The notes beneath the pieces were generated by a model that did no database searches, had not been told where the DNA came from, and worked only from the letters and a program-made list of their open reading frames with translations. A stretch of 34,303 bases of DNA from JBGYPP01 sp041838515 (GTDB lineage Bacteria; Bacillota; Clostridia; Lachnospirales; Lachnospiraceae): NCBI GenBank assembly GCA_041838515.1, contig JBGYPP010000091.1:1-34303 (forward strand), in the 5' to 3' direction. The translations under genes were made by a program, and so were the position numbers. Of this stretch, positions 18,196 to 25,020 are shown one piece after another (the first letter of the stretch is position 1; the number at the start of each line of letters is the position of its first letter).

Positions 18196-18222
18196 ATCAC
18201 ATACAAGCTTTTGACATTGGGA

Positions 18223-18257
18223 GGCGGGCCTTGGGCAGTACAGGGCCCGCCTTTTTT
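18223..18257 (+). terminator. Intrinsic terminator after the permease
   Basis: GGCGGGCC (18223-18230) and GGCCCGCC (18244-18251) form a perfect 8-pair stem with a 13-base loop, followed directly by six T. It sits 28 bases after the permease stop. Confidence 0.9.
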
Positions 18258-18278
18258 CATGGCCTTTGAGGAGGGCTT

Positions 18279-19982
18279 ATGGCTGGTTGGATTATGACTT
18301 TGGCCTGCATCGCCATGGTAGTGGGATTTTATGCCATAGGGCGTAGGGAGCGGCAGGCGCAGATAGAGGCTTTATCTGCGCGGTTTGCCCGGGAATTTGG
18401 CCAAAAGGAGGGCAATGCGCCCCAGGAGTCCCAGGCGCATACATGCCAGTACTACCTGCGGAATACAGAGGACGGGGATATAGACGACATCACCTGGCAG
18501 GATTTGGAGATGGACAAGGTCTTTAACCGCATCAACCGCTGCCGCAGCCATCTGGGGGAGGCATATCTCTATGCGCAGCTGCGAAAGCCCCATAGGGCCT
18601 TGGGGGAGGCTGGGGAGCAGAGCGCGCTGGCGGACTTTTTTGCCGGCGAGGGGAGGCAGGACTGGCGGCAGCATTTTTCCCTGGCCTTTTACGATCTGGG
18701 AGGCATGGGAAAGTACTCTTTCTGGGAGGGTCTGGAGCTGATGGCGCTTTTGCCCAAGCCCCGCAGGCTCAGGCATATGGCGGCGCCGGCTCTTCTGGCC
18801 GCGGCCATGGGTCTGGCCATATTCCGGCCCGGGGCCGGTATAGTAGCGCTGTTTTTGGTTTTTTTGTATAATATTGTCACATATTTCCGTGAGAAGAAAG
18901 AGATTTCTGGATATCTGACCACATTGGCATACAGTATACGCATGACCCGTATATTGCAGGATTTGCAAAAAAAATGCGGATCCAGCCCGGAATTTGCCCA
19001 AGGCCCCTGGGCCGGGCACTGGGAGGAGGCGGGGGAGATCAGCCGGCGCTTATCCTCCCTGTCCCGGGGCAGCGACATACTCTTCTCCGGAGCCGTACCC
19101 GGCACCAAGGGCAATCCCCTGGACATCTTCTTGGACTATGTGCGCATGGGCCTGCACCTGGACTTGATCATTTTTGACCATATGATGGCCAAGGCACAGC
19201 AGGAGAGGCATAGCCTGGAGCGCTGCGCGCTGTTGCTGGGCCGCATGGATGCCGCATTGTCTGTGGCCTCTTTCCGCGCCTCCCTGGGCGGAGATTGGTG
19301 CAAGCCCCAGTGGCAGGAGGCAGCCATGGAGGCCGGCCAGGCCTACCATCTGTTGCTGGAGGCTCCAGTCAAAAACACCTTTGCTCTGGATCAGGGCATG
19401 ATACTGACCGGCGCCAATGCCTCCGGCAAGTCCACCTTTCTGCGGACGGCAGGCCTGCTGGCCCTGCTGGGGCAGACCATATACACCTGCCCGGCCGCCT
19501 GGTACAAGGCTCCAGTCTATGGCATCTATTCCTCCATCAGCCTGCGGGATAATATGGCCCAGGGGGAGAGTTACTATATGGTGGAGATACGCAGCCTTAA
19601 ACGCATATGGCAGGCCGCCGGCCATGGTCCACTGCTGTGCATATTGGATGAGGCCCTGCGGGGCACCAATACGGTAGAGCGCATAGCAGCCTCGGCCCAA
19701 CTGTTGCTGCATATGCAGGGGCTGGGCATACATCTGCTGGCGGCCACTCATGACCGGGAGCTGGCCCGCCTGTTGGAGGCCTATCTGGGCCAGTGGCATT
19801 TTCGGGAAGAGCTGGAGCGGAAGGATGTGCGCTTTACCTATGTACTGACCCCGGGCATAACAGAGCAGAACAACGCCATACGCCTTTTGGAGCGAATGGA
19901 CTTCCCAGCGGAGGCAGTCAGAGCTGCCCGGGATATGGCGGCCCGCTTTGAGGCGGAGGGTGTGTGGAAACTGTCCGACTAA
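18279..19982 (+). CDS. Membrane-anchored MutS-like ATPase (MutS domain V family)
   Basis: A 567-residue protein with an N-terminal hydrophobic segment (about 3-20), a second hydrophobic hairpin at about 170-200, and a C-terminal MutS-type ATPase. Walker A is G-A-N-A-S-G-K-S-T near 378-386. Walker B is L-L-C-I-L-D-E-A-L-R-G-T-N-T near 453, followed by A-A-T-H-D. The mismatch-recognition domain of true MutS is absent and the membrane segments make classical mismatch repair unlikely. This is a known but functionally obscure group in Bacillota, usually annotated as a MutS family protein. A GAGGAGGG site precedes the ATG, just after the permease terminator. Confidence 0.87.
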   Translation: MAGWIMTLACIAMVVGFYAIGRRERQAQIEALSARFAREFGQKEGNAPQESQAHTCQYYLRNTEDGDIDDITWQDLEMDKVFNRINRCRSHLGEAYLYAQLRKPHRALGEAGEQSALADFFAGEGRQDWRQHFSLAFYDLGGMGKYSFWEGLELMALLPKPRRLRHMAAPALLAAAMGLAIFRPGAGIVALFLVFLYNIVTYFREKKEISGYLTTLAYSIRMTRILQDLQKKCGSSPEFAQGPWAGHWEEAGEISRRLSSLSRGSDILFSGAVPGTKGNPLDIFLDYVRMGLHLDLIIFDHMMAKAQQERHSLERCALLLGRMDAALSVASFRASLGGDWCKPQWQEAAMEAGQAYHLLLEAPVKNTFALDQGMILTGANASGKSTFLRTAGLLALLGQTIYTCPAAWYKAPVYGIYSSISLRDNMAQGESYYMVEIRSLKRIWQAAGHGPLLCILDEALRGTNTVERIAASAQLLLHMQGLGIHLLAATHDRELARLLEAYLGQWHFREELERKDVRFTYVLTPGITEQNNAIRLLERMDFPAEAVRAARDMAARFEAEGVWKLSD

Positions 19983-20017
19983 GCGGCGGTTTTTTCTGCC
20001 AGTTTGTGTGCTTATCC

Positions 20018-20046
20018 TTGAAAATATGCCCCGGCCATGCTATTCT
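20018..20046 (+). promoter_or_regulatory. Sigma-A promoter of the small membrane protein gene
   Basis: TTGAAA, a 17-base spacer and TATTCT with TG at the extended -10 position. Transcription would start near 20053, giving a leader of about 58 bases that begins GGGAGTAG and contains the hairpin at 20073-20091. Confidence 0.65.
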
Positions 20047-20072
20047 AAGAGGGAGTAGTTCGATGGCAGCAG

Positions 20073-20091
20073 CCGGCGCCCCAGGCGCCGG
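20073..20091 (+). promoter_or_regulatory. GC-rich leader hairpin before the small membrane protein gene
   Basis: CCGGCGCC and GGCGCCGG form a perfect 8-pair stem with a CCA loop, ending about 8 bases before the AAGGAG ribosome site. No T-run follows, so it is not a terminator. It could stabilise the mRNA or affect ribosome access. Confidence 0.5.
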
Positions 20092-20110
20092 GCAAGAGAA
20101 GGAGTTTTGC

Positions 20111-20245
20111 ATGGTTACTTTTATCAATACCTTCCTATCCTACGGCGTTTTGATGCTGGTGATGGTGGCAGCGGGCTTTGCCGGCGGCGCTGTGGGACGT
20201 TACCTGCGGCAAAAAAAGGACAGCAGCTCCAAGATTGGCCATTGA
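20111..20245 (+). CDS. Small single-pass membrane protein, 44 residues
   Basis: A 44-residue protein with one hydrophobic segment (about residues 4-28, rich in Leu, Val, Met, Ala and Gly) followed by a basic tail R-Y-L-R-Q-K-K-D. The ATG at 20111 is chosen over an open frame reaching upstream to 19964 because AAGGAG sits at 20099-20104 with 6 bases spacing, and because the promoter at 20018-20046 lies downstream of the earlier start. Similar short membrane proteins are, as I recall, widespread in Clostridia but uncharacterised. It has its own promoter, so it is independent of the MutS-like gene. Confidence 0.75.
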   Translation: MVTFINTFLSYGVLMLVMVAAGFAGGAVGRYLRQKKDSSSKIGH

Positions 20246-20270
20246 CAATTGAGGCCATCTTGCCTATACT
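20242..20270 (+). promoter_or_regulatory. Sigma-A promoter of the nrdD-nrdG-dut operon
   Basis: TTGACA at 20242-20247, a 17-base spacer and TATACT at 20265-20270. Predicted transcription start is near 20277, inside the first NrdR box. The -35 begins inside the stop codon region of the small membrane protein gene. Confidence 0.8.
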
Positions 20271-20276
20271 ATAAAA

Positions 20277-20292
20277 ACACAATATATAGTGG
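20277..20292 (+). promoter_or_regulatory. NrdR box 1
   Basis: ACACAATATATAGTGG matches the 16-base NrdR palindrome (ACACTATATATAGTGT-like) with only two differences. It covers the predicted transcription start, so bound NrdR would block initiation. Confidence 0.75.
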
Positions 20293-20307
20293 TCTGACAT
20301 AGTTTTG

Positions 20308-20323
20308 ATACTATATATGCAAG
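20308..20323 (+). promoter_or_regulatory. NrdR box 2
   Basis: ATACTATATATGCAAG keeps the left half and centre of the NrdR palindrome but has a degenerate right half. It starts 31 bases after box 1, leaving a 15-base gap, the same-face spacing known for tandem NrdR boxes. Confidence 0.6.
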
Positions 20324-20366
20324 TGTAGTTGTATGGTAGGGCAGGGCGGCCAAAAGTGGAGCAGAC

Positions 20367-20404
20367 ACCCCTGTTGGAGGATTCCGCAGGGGTTTTTCTT
20401 TTTT
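20367..20404 (+). terminator. Intrinsic terminator/attenuator inside the nrdD leader
   Basis: ACCCCTG (20367-20373) and CAGGGGT (20387-20393) form the stem. An inner GGA/TCC helix closes a GGAT loop, and TTTTTCTTTTTT follows. It lies between the promoter and the nrdD start (20453), so readthrough is needed to express the operon from this promoter. Alternatively it ends a small RNA of about 120 bases. Confidence 0.75.
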
Positions 20405-20452
20405 GGAGAGGTTTTGGTCCTGTGGGCGCAGACAGTGGGCAAGGAGGCATAT

Positions 20453-22642
20453 ATGGGCGTTTGGGGCAGCCACAATGAAGTGTCGGACGAGGGATATGAC
20501 AAGCTATATGCTCCCCAGGGGGAGATCTTTGTTATCAAAAAGGACGGCAGCAAGGAAAAATTCAATGTGCAAAAGGTCATAGATGCCGTGGGCAAGAGCG
20601 CATACCGGGCCTTGACCCGCTTTAGCGACGAGGAGAAGCGGCAGCTCTGCCTCCATGTCATACGCAAGGTGGATGAGATGGGCCAATCCTGTGTGCCCAT
20701 ACAGGTCATGCACAATATAGTGGAGAGCGCGCTGGAGGAGGTCAAGCCCATCGTGGCCAAGAGCTACAGGGATTACCGCAATTACAAGCAGGACTTTGTG
20801 CGCATGTTGGACGATGTGTACAAAAAGAGCCAGTCCATTATGTACATAGGCGACAAGGAGAATGCCAATACGGACTCGGCGCTGGTGTCCACCAAGCGCA
20901 GTCTGATTTTTAACCAGCTCAACAAGGAGTTGTACCAGAAATTCTTTATGACTACGGAGGAGATACAGGCCTGCCGGGATGGGTACGTCTATGTGCATGA
21001 TATGTCCGCCCGCCGGGATACCATGAACTGCTGTCTTTTTGATGTGCAAAATGTGCTCTCCGGCGGTTTCGAGATGGGCAATATCTGGTACAATGAACCT
21101 AAGACCCTGGATGTGGCCTTTGATGTCATAGGAGATATAGTGCTATCCGCCGCCAGCCAGCAGTACGGAGGGTTTACTGTTCCCAGCGTGGATCTGATTT
21201 TGGAACCCTATGGGGAGAAGTCCTATGCCAAAAATGTGGCCAAATATCTCTCTCTGGGCCTGAGCCAAGAGAAGGCCCAGGAGGTGGCCTACCAGGATGT
21301 GGTAAAGGAGTTCGAGCAGGGCTTCCAGGGCTGGGAGTACAAGTTCAACACCGTGGCCAGCAGCCGGGGGGATTATCCCTTTATCACCGTCACCGCCGGC
21401 ACAGGCCGGGGCCGCTTTGCCAAGCTGGCCACCATATCCATGCTGCAGGTGAGGCAAAAAGGCCAGGGCAAGGAAGGCTGCAAGAAGCCGGTGCTCTTCC
21501 CCAAGATCGTATTCCTCTATGATGAGGCCCTACACGGCCCGGGAGGCGAGCTGGAGGATGTATTTGAGGCCGGCGTTGCCTGCTCCTCCAAGACCATGTA
21601 TCCGGACTGGCTCTCCCTGACCGGCAAGGGATATGTGGCCAATATGTACAAGAAATACGGCAAGATCATCTCCCCCATGGGCTGCCGCGCCTTTCTCTCT
21701 CCTTGGTACGAGAGGGGCGGCATGCATCCGGCCGATGATCAGGATACGCCGGTTTTTGTGGGCCGCTTCAATGTGGGCGCCGTATCCCTGCATCTGCCCA
21801 TGATATTGGCAAAATCCAGGCATGAAAGCCGGGATTTTTATGAAGTATTAGACTATTATTTGGAATTGATACGCAATTTGCACAAGCGTACCTATGCCTA
21901 CCTGGGTGAGATGCGGGCCTCCACCAACCCCCTGGCCTACTGCGAAGGCGGTTTCCTCGGTGGCAATCTGGCGCTGGGGGATAAGATCAAGCCCCTGCTG
22001 GCCAGTGCCACGGCCAGCTTTGGCATCACCGCCCTTCATGAGCTGCAAATGCTCTACAATGGCAAATCTCTGGCGGAGGACGGCGCCTTTGCGCTGGAGG
22101 TGATGGAGTATATCAACAAGGAGGTGGCCAGATTTAAGGAGGAGGATGGCCATCTGTACGCCATCTACGGCACGCCGGCGGAGAATCTGTGCGGTCTGCA
22201 GGTCAACCAATTCCGCAATATTTACGGCATCATAGAGGGCGTGTCCGACAAGGAGTATGTGAGCAACAGCTTCCACTGCCATGTCAGCGAGGACATCACG
22301 CCCATAGAAAAGCAGGATTTAGAGAACCGCTTCTGGGATCTGGCCAACGGCGGCAAGATACAGTATGTGAAGTATCCCATTGATTACAATGAAAAGGCCA
22401 TCAAGACGCTGATACGCCGGGCCATGGACATGGGCTTCTACGAGGGTGTAAACCTCTCTCTGGCCTACTGTGACGACTGCGGCCACCAGGAGTTGGAGAT
22501 GGACGTATGCCCGGCCTGCGGCAGCGCCAATCTGACCAAGATAGACCGCATGAACGGATACCTGTCTTACTCCAGGGTTCATGGGGATACCCGTCTCAAC
22601 GATGCCAAGATGGCGGAGATCGCCGAGAGGGTCAGCATGTAG
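20453..22642 (+). CDS. nrdD: Anaerobic (class III) ribonucleoside-triphosphate reductase
   Basis: A 729-residue oxygen-sensitive enzyme reducing NTPs to dNTPs through a glycyl radical. An ATP-cone allosteric domain starts near residue 22 (I-F-V-I-K-K-D-G-S-K-E-K-F). The zinc site is formed by C673, C676, C686 and C689 (C-x-x-C ... C-x-x-C). The radical glycine is probably G702 in R-M-N-G-Y-L, 27 residues from the end. The frame is open back to 20333, but that start would lie upstream of the leader terminator. The ATG at 20453 has AAGGAGG at 20441-20447 and a normal N-terminus. It is regulated by NrdR boxes and a leader terminator, and co-transcribed with its activase nrdG. Confidence 0.95.
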   Translation: MGVWGSHNEVSDEGYDKLYAPQGEIFVIKKDGSKEKFNVQKVIDAVGKSAYRALTRFSDEEKRQLCLHVIRKVDEMGQSCVPIQVMHNIVESALEEVKPIVAKSYRDYRNYKQDFVRMLDDVYKKSQSIMYIGDKENANTDSALVSTKRSLIFNQLNKELYQKFFMTTEEIQACRDGYVYVHDMSARRDTMNCCLFDVQNVLSGGFEMGNIWYNEPKTLDVAFDVIGDIVLSAASQQYGGFTVPSVDLILEPYGEKSYAKNVAKYLSLGLSQEKAQEVAYQDVVKEFEQGFQGWEYKFNTVASSRGDYPFITVTAGTGRGRFAKLATISMLQVRQKGQGKEGCKKPVLFPKIVFLYDEALHGPGGELEDVFEAGVACSSKTMYPDWLSLTGKGYVANMYKKYGKIISPMGCRAFLSPWYERGGMHPADDQDTPVFVGRFNVGAVSLHLPMILAKSRHESRDFYEVLDYYLELIRNLHKRTYAYLGEMRASTNPLAYCEGGFLGGNLALGDKIKPLLASATASFGITALHELQMLYNGKSLAEDGAFALEVMEYINKEVARFKEEDGHLYAIYGTPAENLCGLQVNQFRNIYGIIEGVSDKEYVSNSFHCHVSEDITPIEKQDLENRFWDLANGGKIQYVKYPIDYNEKAIKTLIRRAMDMGFYEGVNLSLAYCDDCGHQELEMDVCPACGSANLTKIDRMNGYLSYSRVHGDTRLNDAKMAEIAERVSM

Positions 22643-22655
22643 ACAGGGGGTGGAT

Positions 22656-23162
22656 ATGCGCTACCACAATATTACTAAGGATGATATGCGCAATGGGGAG
22701 GGGTTGCGGGTGGTGCTGTGGGTGGCCGGCTGCAATCACGGCTGCAAGGGCTGCCACAACCCTATGACCTGGGATGTGGAGGGAGGGCTGCCCTTTGACC
22801 AGGCGGCCAAGGAGGAGATTTTTGACCAGCTGGACAAGGATTATATAGACGGCATTACCTTCTCCGGCGGGGATCCCCTGCACCCGGCCAACAGGCCCGC
22901 CGTCCGGCAGCTGATGGAGGAGATCCGGGAGAGATATCCCCACAAAAGCATATGGCTATACACCGGGTACCTGTGGGAGGAGATCCGCAGTTACCCTCTG
23001 CTGTCCATGGTGGATGTAGTGGTGGACGGGGAGTTTGTCCAGGCTTTGTTTGACGGCCGGCTGCTCTGGAAAGGCAGCAAGAACCAAAGAGTTATCGATG
23101 TGCCGGCCACGCTGGCCGGGAATGGGGAGATACAGCTGCATTGCGGGGATTACGGAGGGTAG
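22656..23162 (+). CDS. nrdG: Anaerobic ribonucleotide reductase activating protein
   Basis: A 168-residue radical SAM activase that generates the glycyl radical on NrdD. The iron-sulfur motif C26-x3-C30-x2-C33 (C-N-H-G-C-K-G-C-H-N-P) is present, followed by T-F-S-G-G-D-P-L. The frame is open further upstream, but the ATG at 22656 follows GGGGGTGG and gives the usual short N-terminus. It starts 14 bases after nrdD in the same operon. Confidence 0.95.
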   Translation: MRYHNITKDDMRNGEGLRVVLWVAGCNHGCKGCHNPMTWDVEGGLPFDQAAKEEIFDQLDKDYIDGITFSGGDPLHPANRPAVRQLMEEIRERYPHKSIWLYTGYLWEEIRSYPLLSMVDVVVDGEFVQALFDGRLLWKGSKNQRVIDVPATLAGNGEIQLHCGDYGG

Positions 23163-23166
23163 AGCC

Positions 23167-23676
23167 ATGGGCATAGCCAGATTTTCCAAAGTGGATTCAG
23201 GACAATTTTGCCAAGATTTTATCAAACTATTCCCCTCCCATACGACGGATGAGGCCTTGGCCGCCTATGCCGCCCTACAGCTGCCCCGACGGGCCACCCA
23301 GGGCAGCGCCGGCTATGACTTTTTCTCCCCTCTATCCTTTGAACTGGAGCCCGGGGAGGGCATAACCATACCCACGGGCATACGCGCCCAAATGCATCCG
23401 GGCTGGGTGCTGGCTCTGTTTCCACGCAGCGGGCTGGGATTTCAATACCGTCTGCAATTGGACAACAGCGTGGGCATAGTGGACCAGGATTATTATTATT
23501 CGGACAATCAGGGCCATATTTTTATCAAATTGACCAATGATGGCCGGAGGGGAAGGACTTTGACCCTGGAGGCGGGCAAGGGCTTCGCTCAGGGCATATT
23601 CCTCCCCTTTGGCCTGGTGGAGGAAGACGAGGCCGGAGGGCTGCGCAATGGGGGCTTTGGCTCCAGCGGCGCCTAG
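23167..23676 (+). CDS. dut: dUTPase (trimeric type)
   Basis: A 169-residue enzyme hydrolysing dUTP to dUMP, keeping uracil out of DNA and feeding dTMP synthesis. All five motifs can be found: A-G-Y-D at 48-51, P-R-S-G-L-G at 86-91, G-I-V-D-Q-D-Y at 103-109 with catalytic D106, G-K-G-F-A-Q at 137-142 and the C-terminal N-G-G-F-G-S-S-G at 161-168. An N-terminal extension of about 35 residues is unusual. It follows nrdG by 4 bases, so dNTP production and dUTP clearance are coupled under NrdR. The ATG at 23167 is chosen by position and homology; the ribosome site is weak (GGGTAGAG). Confidence 0.92.
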   Translation: MGIARFSKVDSGQFCQDFIKLFPSHTTDEALAAYAALQLPRRATQGSAGYDFFSPLSFELEPGEGITIPTGIRAQMHPGWVLALFPRSGLGFQYRLQLDNSVGIVDQDYYYSDNQGHIFIKLTNDGRRGRTLTLEAGKGFAQGIFLPFGLVEEDEAGGLRNGGFGSSGA

Positions 23677-23681
23677 GCCGG

Positions 23682-23849
23682 ATGGAGGATGGGGTGTATA
23701 AGGAGCCTGATTTGCGTTTGGCGCCTCCGGAGGAGGAACCCTGGAGGCAGTATTATTTTATGGCCAAGGCCAGGGAAAAGGTAGCCCAGGCCTCAGAGGC
23801 TCTGGGTAGGCCGCTGACCTGCACAGTTGTGACTTTCGGGTGTCCTATG
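23682..23849 (+). pseudogene. miaB: miaB, 5' fragment interrupted by the mobile element
   Basis: The first 56 codons match the N-terminus of clostridial MiaB, the radical SAM enzyme that methylthiolates i6A37 in tRNAs. A basic stretch R-Q-Y-Y-F-M-A-K-A-R precedes G-R-P-L-T-C-T-V-V-T-F-G-C-P-M, whose Cys is the first ligand of the MTTase cluster. After the ATG at 23847-23849 the expected Asn-Ala-x-x-Ser-Glu-Lys continuation is replaced by unrelated codons and a stop at 23889-23891, and base composition drops. The rest of miaB is not in the window and should lie at the element's far end. The start may be the ATG at 23682, or better a GTG at 23694 with GGAGG at 23684-23688. It follows dut by 5 bases. 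Confidence 0.85.
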
Positions 23850-23860
23850 GTTATTGTAAC
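23841..23860 (+). other. Left attachment junction (attL) of the element inside miaB
   Basis: Host miaB coding sequence stops matching the family after the codons for Gly-Cys-Pro-Met (ending 23849), and AT-rich element sequence follows. The exact crossover dinucleotide cannot be fixed without the right junction or an uninterrupted miaB. Serine recombinases exchange at a central 2-bp core, consistent with no visible long duplication. Confidence 0.6.
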
Positions 23861-23910
23861 ACAGAAATGCGGAAATCCTTTATTTATCTAGGTTTACAGG
23901 CATTTGAAAA

Positions 23911-24466
23911 ATGATTATGAATAATCAAAAACAAGCGAAAAAATGGGAAATATTTGGCGGTGGTTTGGATTCGCTATATATCATCGCTGATTCATTCGAT
24001 GATGCACTTTCAAAAGCAAGGATATTAAATTGCAGATATGAAAGCGGACGGATTCACAACAAGCCTATGTGTGATTTTGGCGGCAAATCAAGATTCTGCA
24101 AAACCATGTTCCCTGGTGTGCTGATTCCAACAGGAAGAAAACATATGACTTTTGCGGAAATAAGGATTGCAAGATTACCAAGCCGCTGATTTTGGAGCGT
24201 GGGCCTATCATAGAAAACAACGCAAGCGGCATTATGCGCCTTGCATCGGACGATACACCGCAATCATATTGTTTTGAGGGTGTGCTGGCCTTTATAGTCT
24301 TAGCGCATTGATTCCAGATGAACAGGAAGAAAACCAACACGCATTTATATGGTATGTTTTTGATGAAGATACCGGGCGCGATGGCGATTGGGAATATCAC
24401 GAGATCTATATGCCGCTTCAATGGCAGACAGAACAGGAATTTTTGGAAAGAAATAATTTGCAATAA
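23911..24466 (+). pseudogene. Decayed element gene with two frameshifts, unknown function
   Basis: Three reading frames carry consecutive pieces of what looks like one protein. 23911 to about 24165 reads M-N-N-Q-K-Q-A-K-K-W-E-I-F onward. About 24123-24313 in the next frame contains Y-D-F-C-G-N-K-D-C-K-I and I-E-N-N-A-S-G-I-M-R-L. About 24285-24466 contains L-I-P-D-E-Q-E-E-N-Q-H-A-F-I-W-Y-V-F and ends F-L-E-R-N-N-L-Q. Each overlap reads sensibly on both sides, suggesting single-base indels near 24125-24150 and near 24285. No clear ribosome site precedes 23911. The family was not recognised. It is the first gene inside the element, next to the attachment junction. Confidence 0.55.
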
Positions 24467-24526
24467 TGTGATTTATTTTGATTAACTTTGATATGTTTTA
24501 ATTTTATAGAATTGTGAGGGATAAGG

Positions 24527-24838
24527 ATGCAAGAAACAGCATTTACAGGCTTATATGATAAGGATTTGAATAAAATCCATGTGGGCGATAAAGTGAATTT
24601 CCTTGGCATGGTTGGCGATGTTGTTTTTGGGTGTGGCGCATACGGCATTGCATTCTATGATACGATTGATTGGGATTTTATCGGGGAACAAATACCGATA
24701 ATTACAGGGTGCAATAATTCGCTTTTTGCTTGCCAAAATGACAATTTTATTTCACTTTGGGAAATCATGTGGAATTTTAATTGTGAAGAAAATTATTGTG
24801 AGGTTGTGGAGATATGCGAACAGAAAGAAGCCCGATAG
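24527..24838 (+). CDS. YopX-like small phage protein
   Basis: A 103-residue protein with the opening of the YopX family: F-T-G-L-Y-D-K-D-L-N-K-I-H-V-G-D-K-V-N-F, followed by a beta-rich stretch. YopX-type proteins are common in Gram-positive phages; their function is not established. GAGGGATAAGG precedes the ATG. It overlaps the next small ORF by 25 bases. Strongly AT-rich codon use contrasts with the host genes. Confidence 0.75.
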   Translation: MQETAFTGLYDKDLNKIHVGDKVNFLGMVGDVVFGCGAYGIAFYDTIDWDFIGEQIPIITGCNNSLFACQNDNFISLWEIMWNFNCEENYCEVVEICEQKEAR

Positions 24839-24987
24839 ACGATTTCAAAGCAATACACCAAACATTGCAGCAAAACACACCGAAGCAACCAACAATCATC
24901 CCCGAAGCATTAAAAGAATATGCGGAACAGATGGGGGTGCAAGAGGGAAAGGATTTTATCGTAAATAAATTTTATACAGGTGCATAA
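24814..24987 (+). CDS. Small hypothetical protein, 57 residues
   Basis: An ORF of 57 residues starting inside the YopX-like gene and ending just before a terminator. The product is polar with a Gln/Pro-rich middle and a C-terminus containing E-Y-A-E-Q-M-G-V-Q-E-G-K-D-F-I. A GTGGAGAT stretch lies very close to the ATG, so the ribosome site is poorly spaced. Overlap with the preceding gene and termination at the hairpin fit a real last gene of a small operon, but coding evidence is modest. Confidence 0.5.
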   Translation: MRTERSPIDDFKAIHQTLQQNTPKQPTIIPEALKEYAEQMGVQEGKDFIVNKFYTGA

Positions 24988-24991
24988 TATC

Positions 24992-25020
24992 AGCCGGGGA
25001 GCGCATCCCCGGCTTTCTCT
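24992..25020 (+). terminator. Intrinsic terminator between convergent genes
   Basis: AGCCGGGGA and TCCCCGGCT form a perfect 9-pair stem with a GCGCA loop, followed by TTCTCTTT. It ends the rightward transcript of the small genes next to the left junction and lies just beyond the stop of the leftward recombinase gene. Confidence 0.85.

Noticed and set aside
18211..18216. TTGACA as a -35 element before the MutS-like gene
   Set aside because: It lies just upstream of a strong terminator and has no -10 hexamer at a workable distance.
19983..20000. T-run after the MutS-like gene as an intrinsic terminator
   Set aside because: Only a three-pair stem can be drawn before TTTTTT.
20052..20110. GGGAGTAG and GCAAGA in the small-gene leader resemble parts of the yybP-ykoY manganese riboswitch
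   Set aside because: The predicted transcript starts at the GGGAGTAG, so the 5' strand of the closing helix is missing. The segment between is too short and the gene is not a metal transporter.
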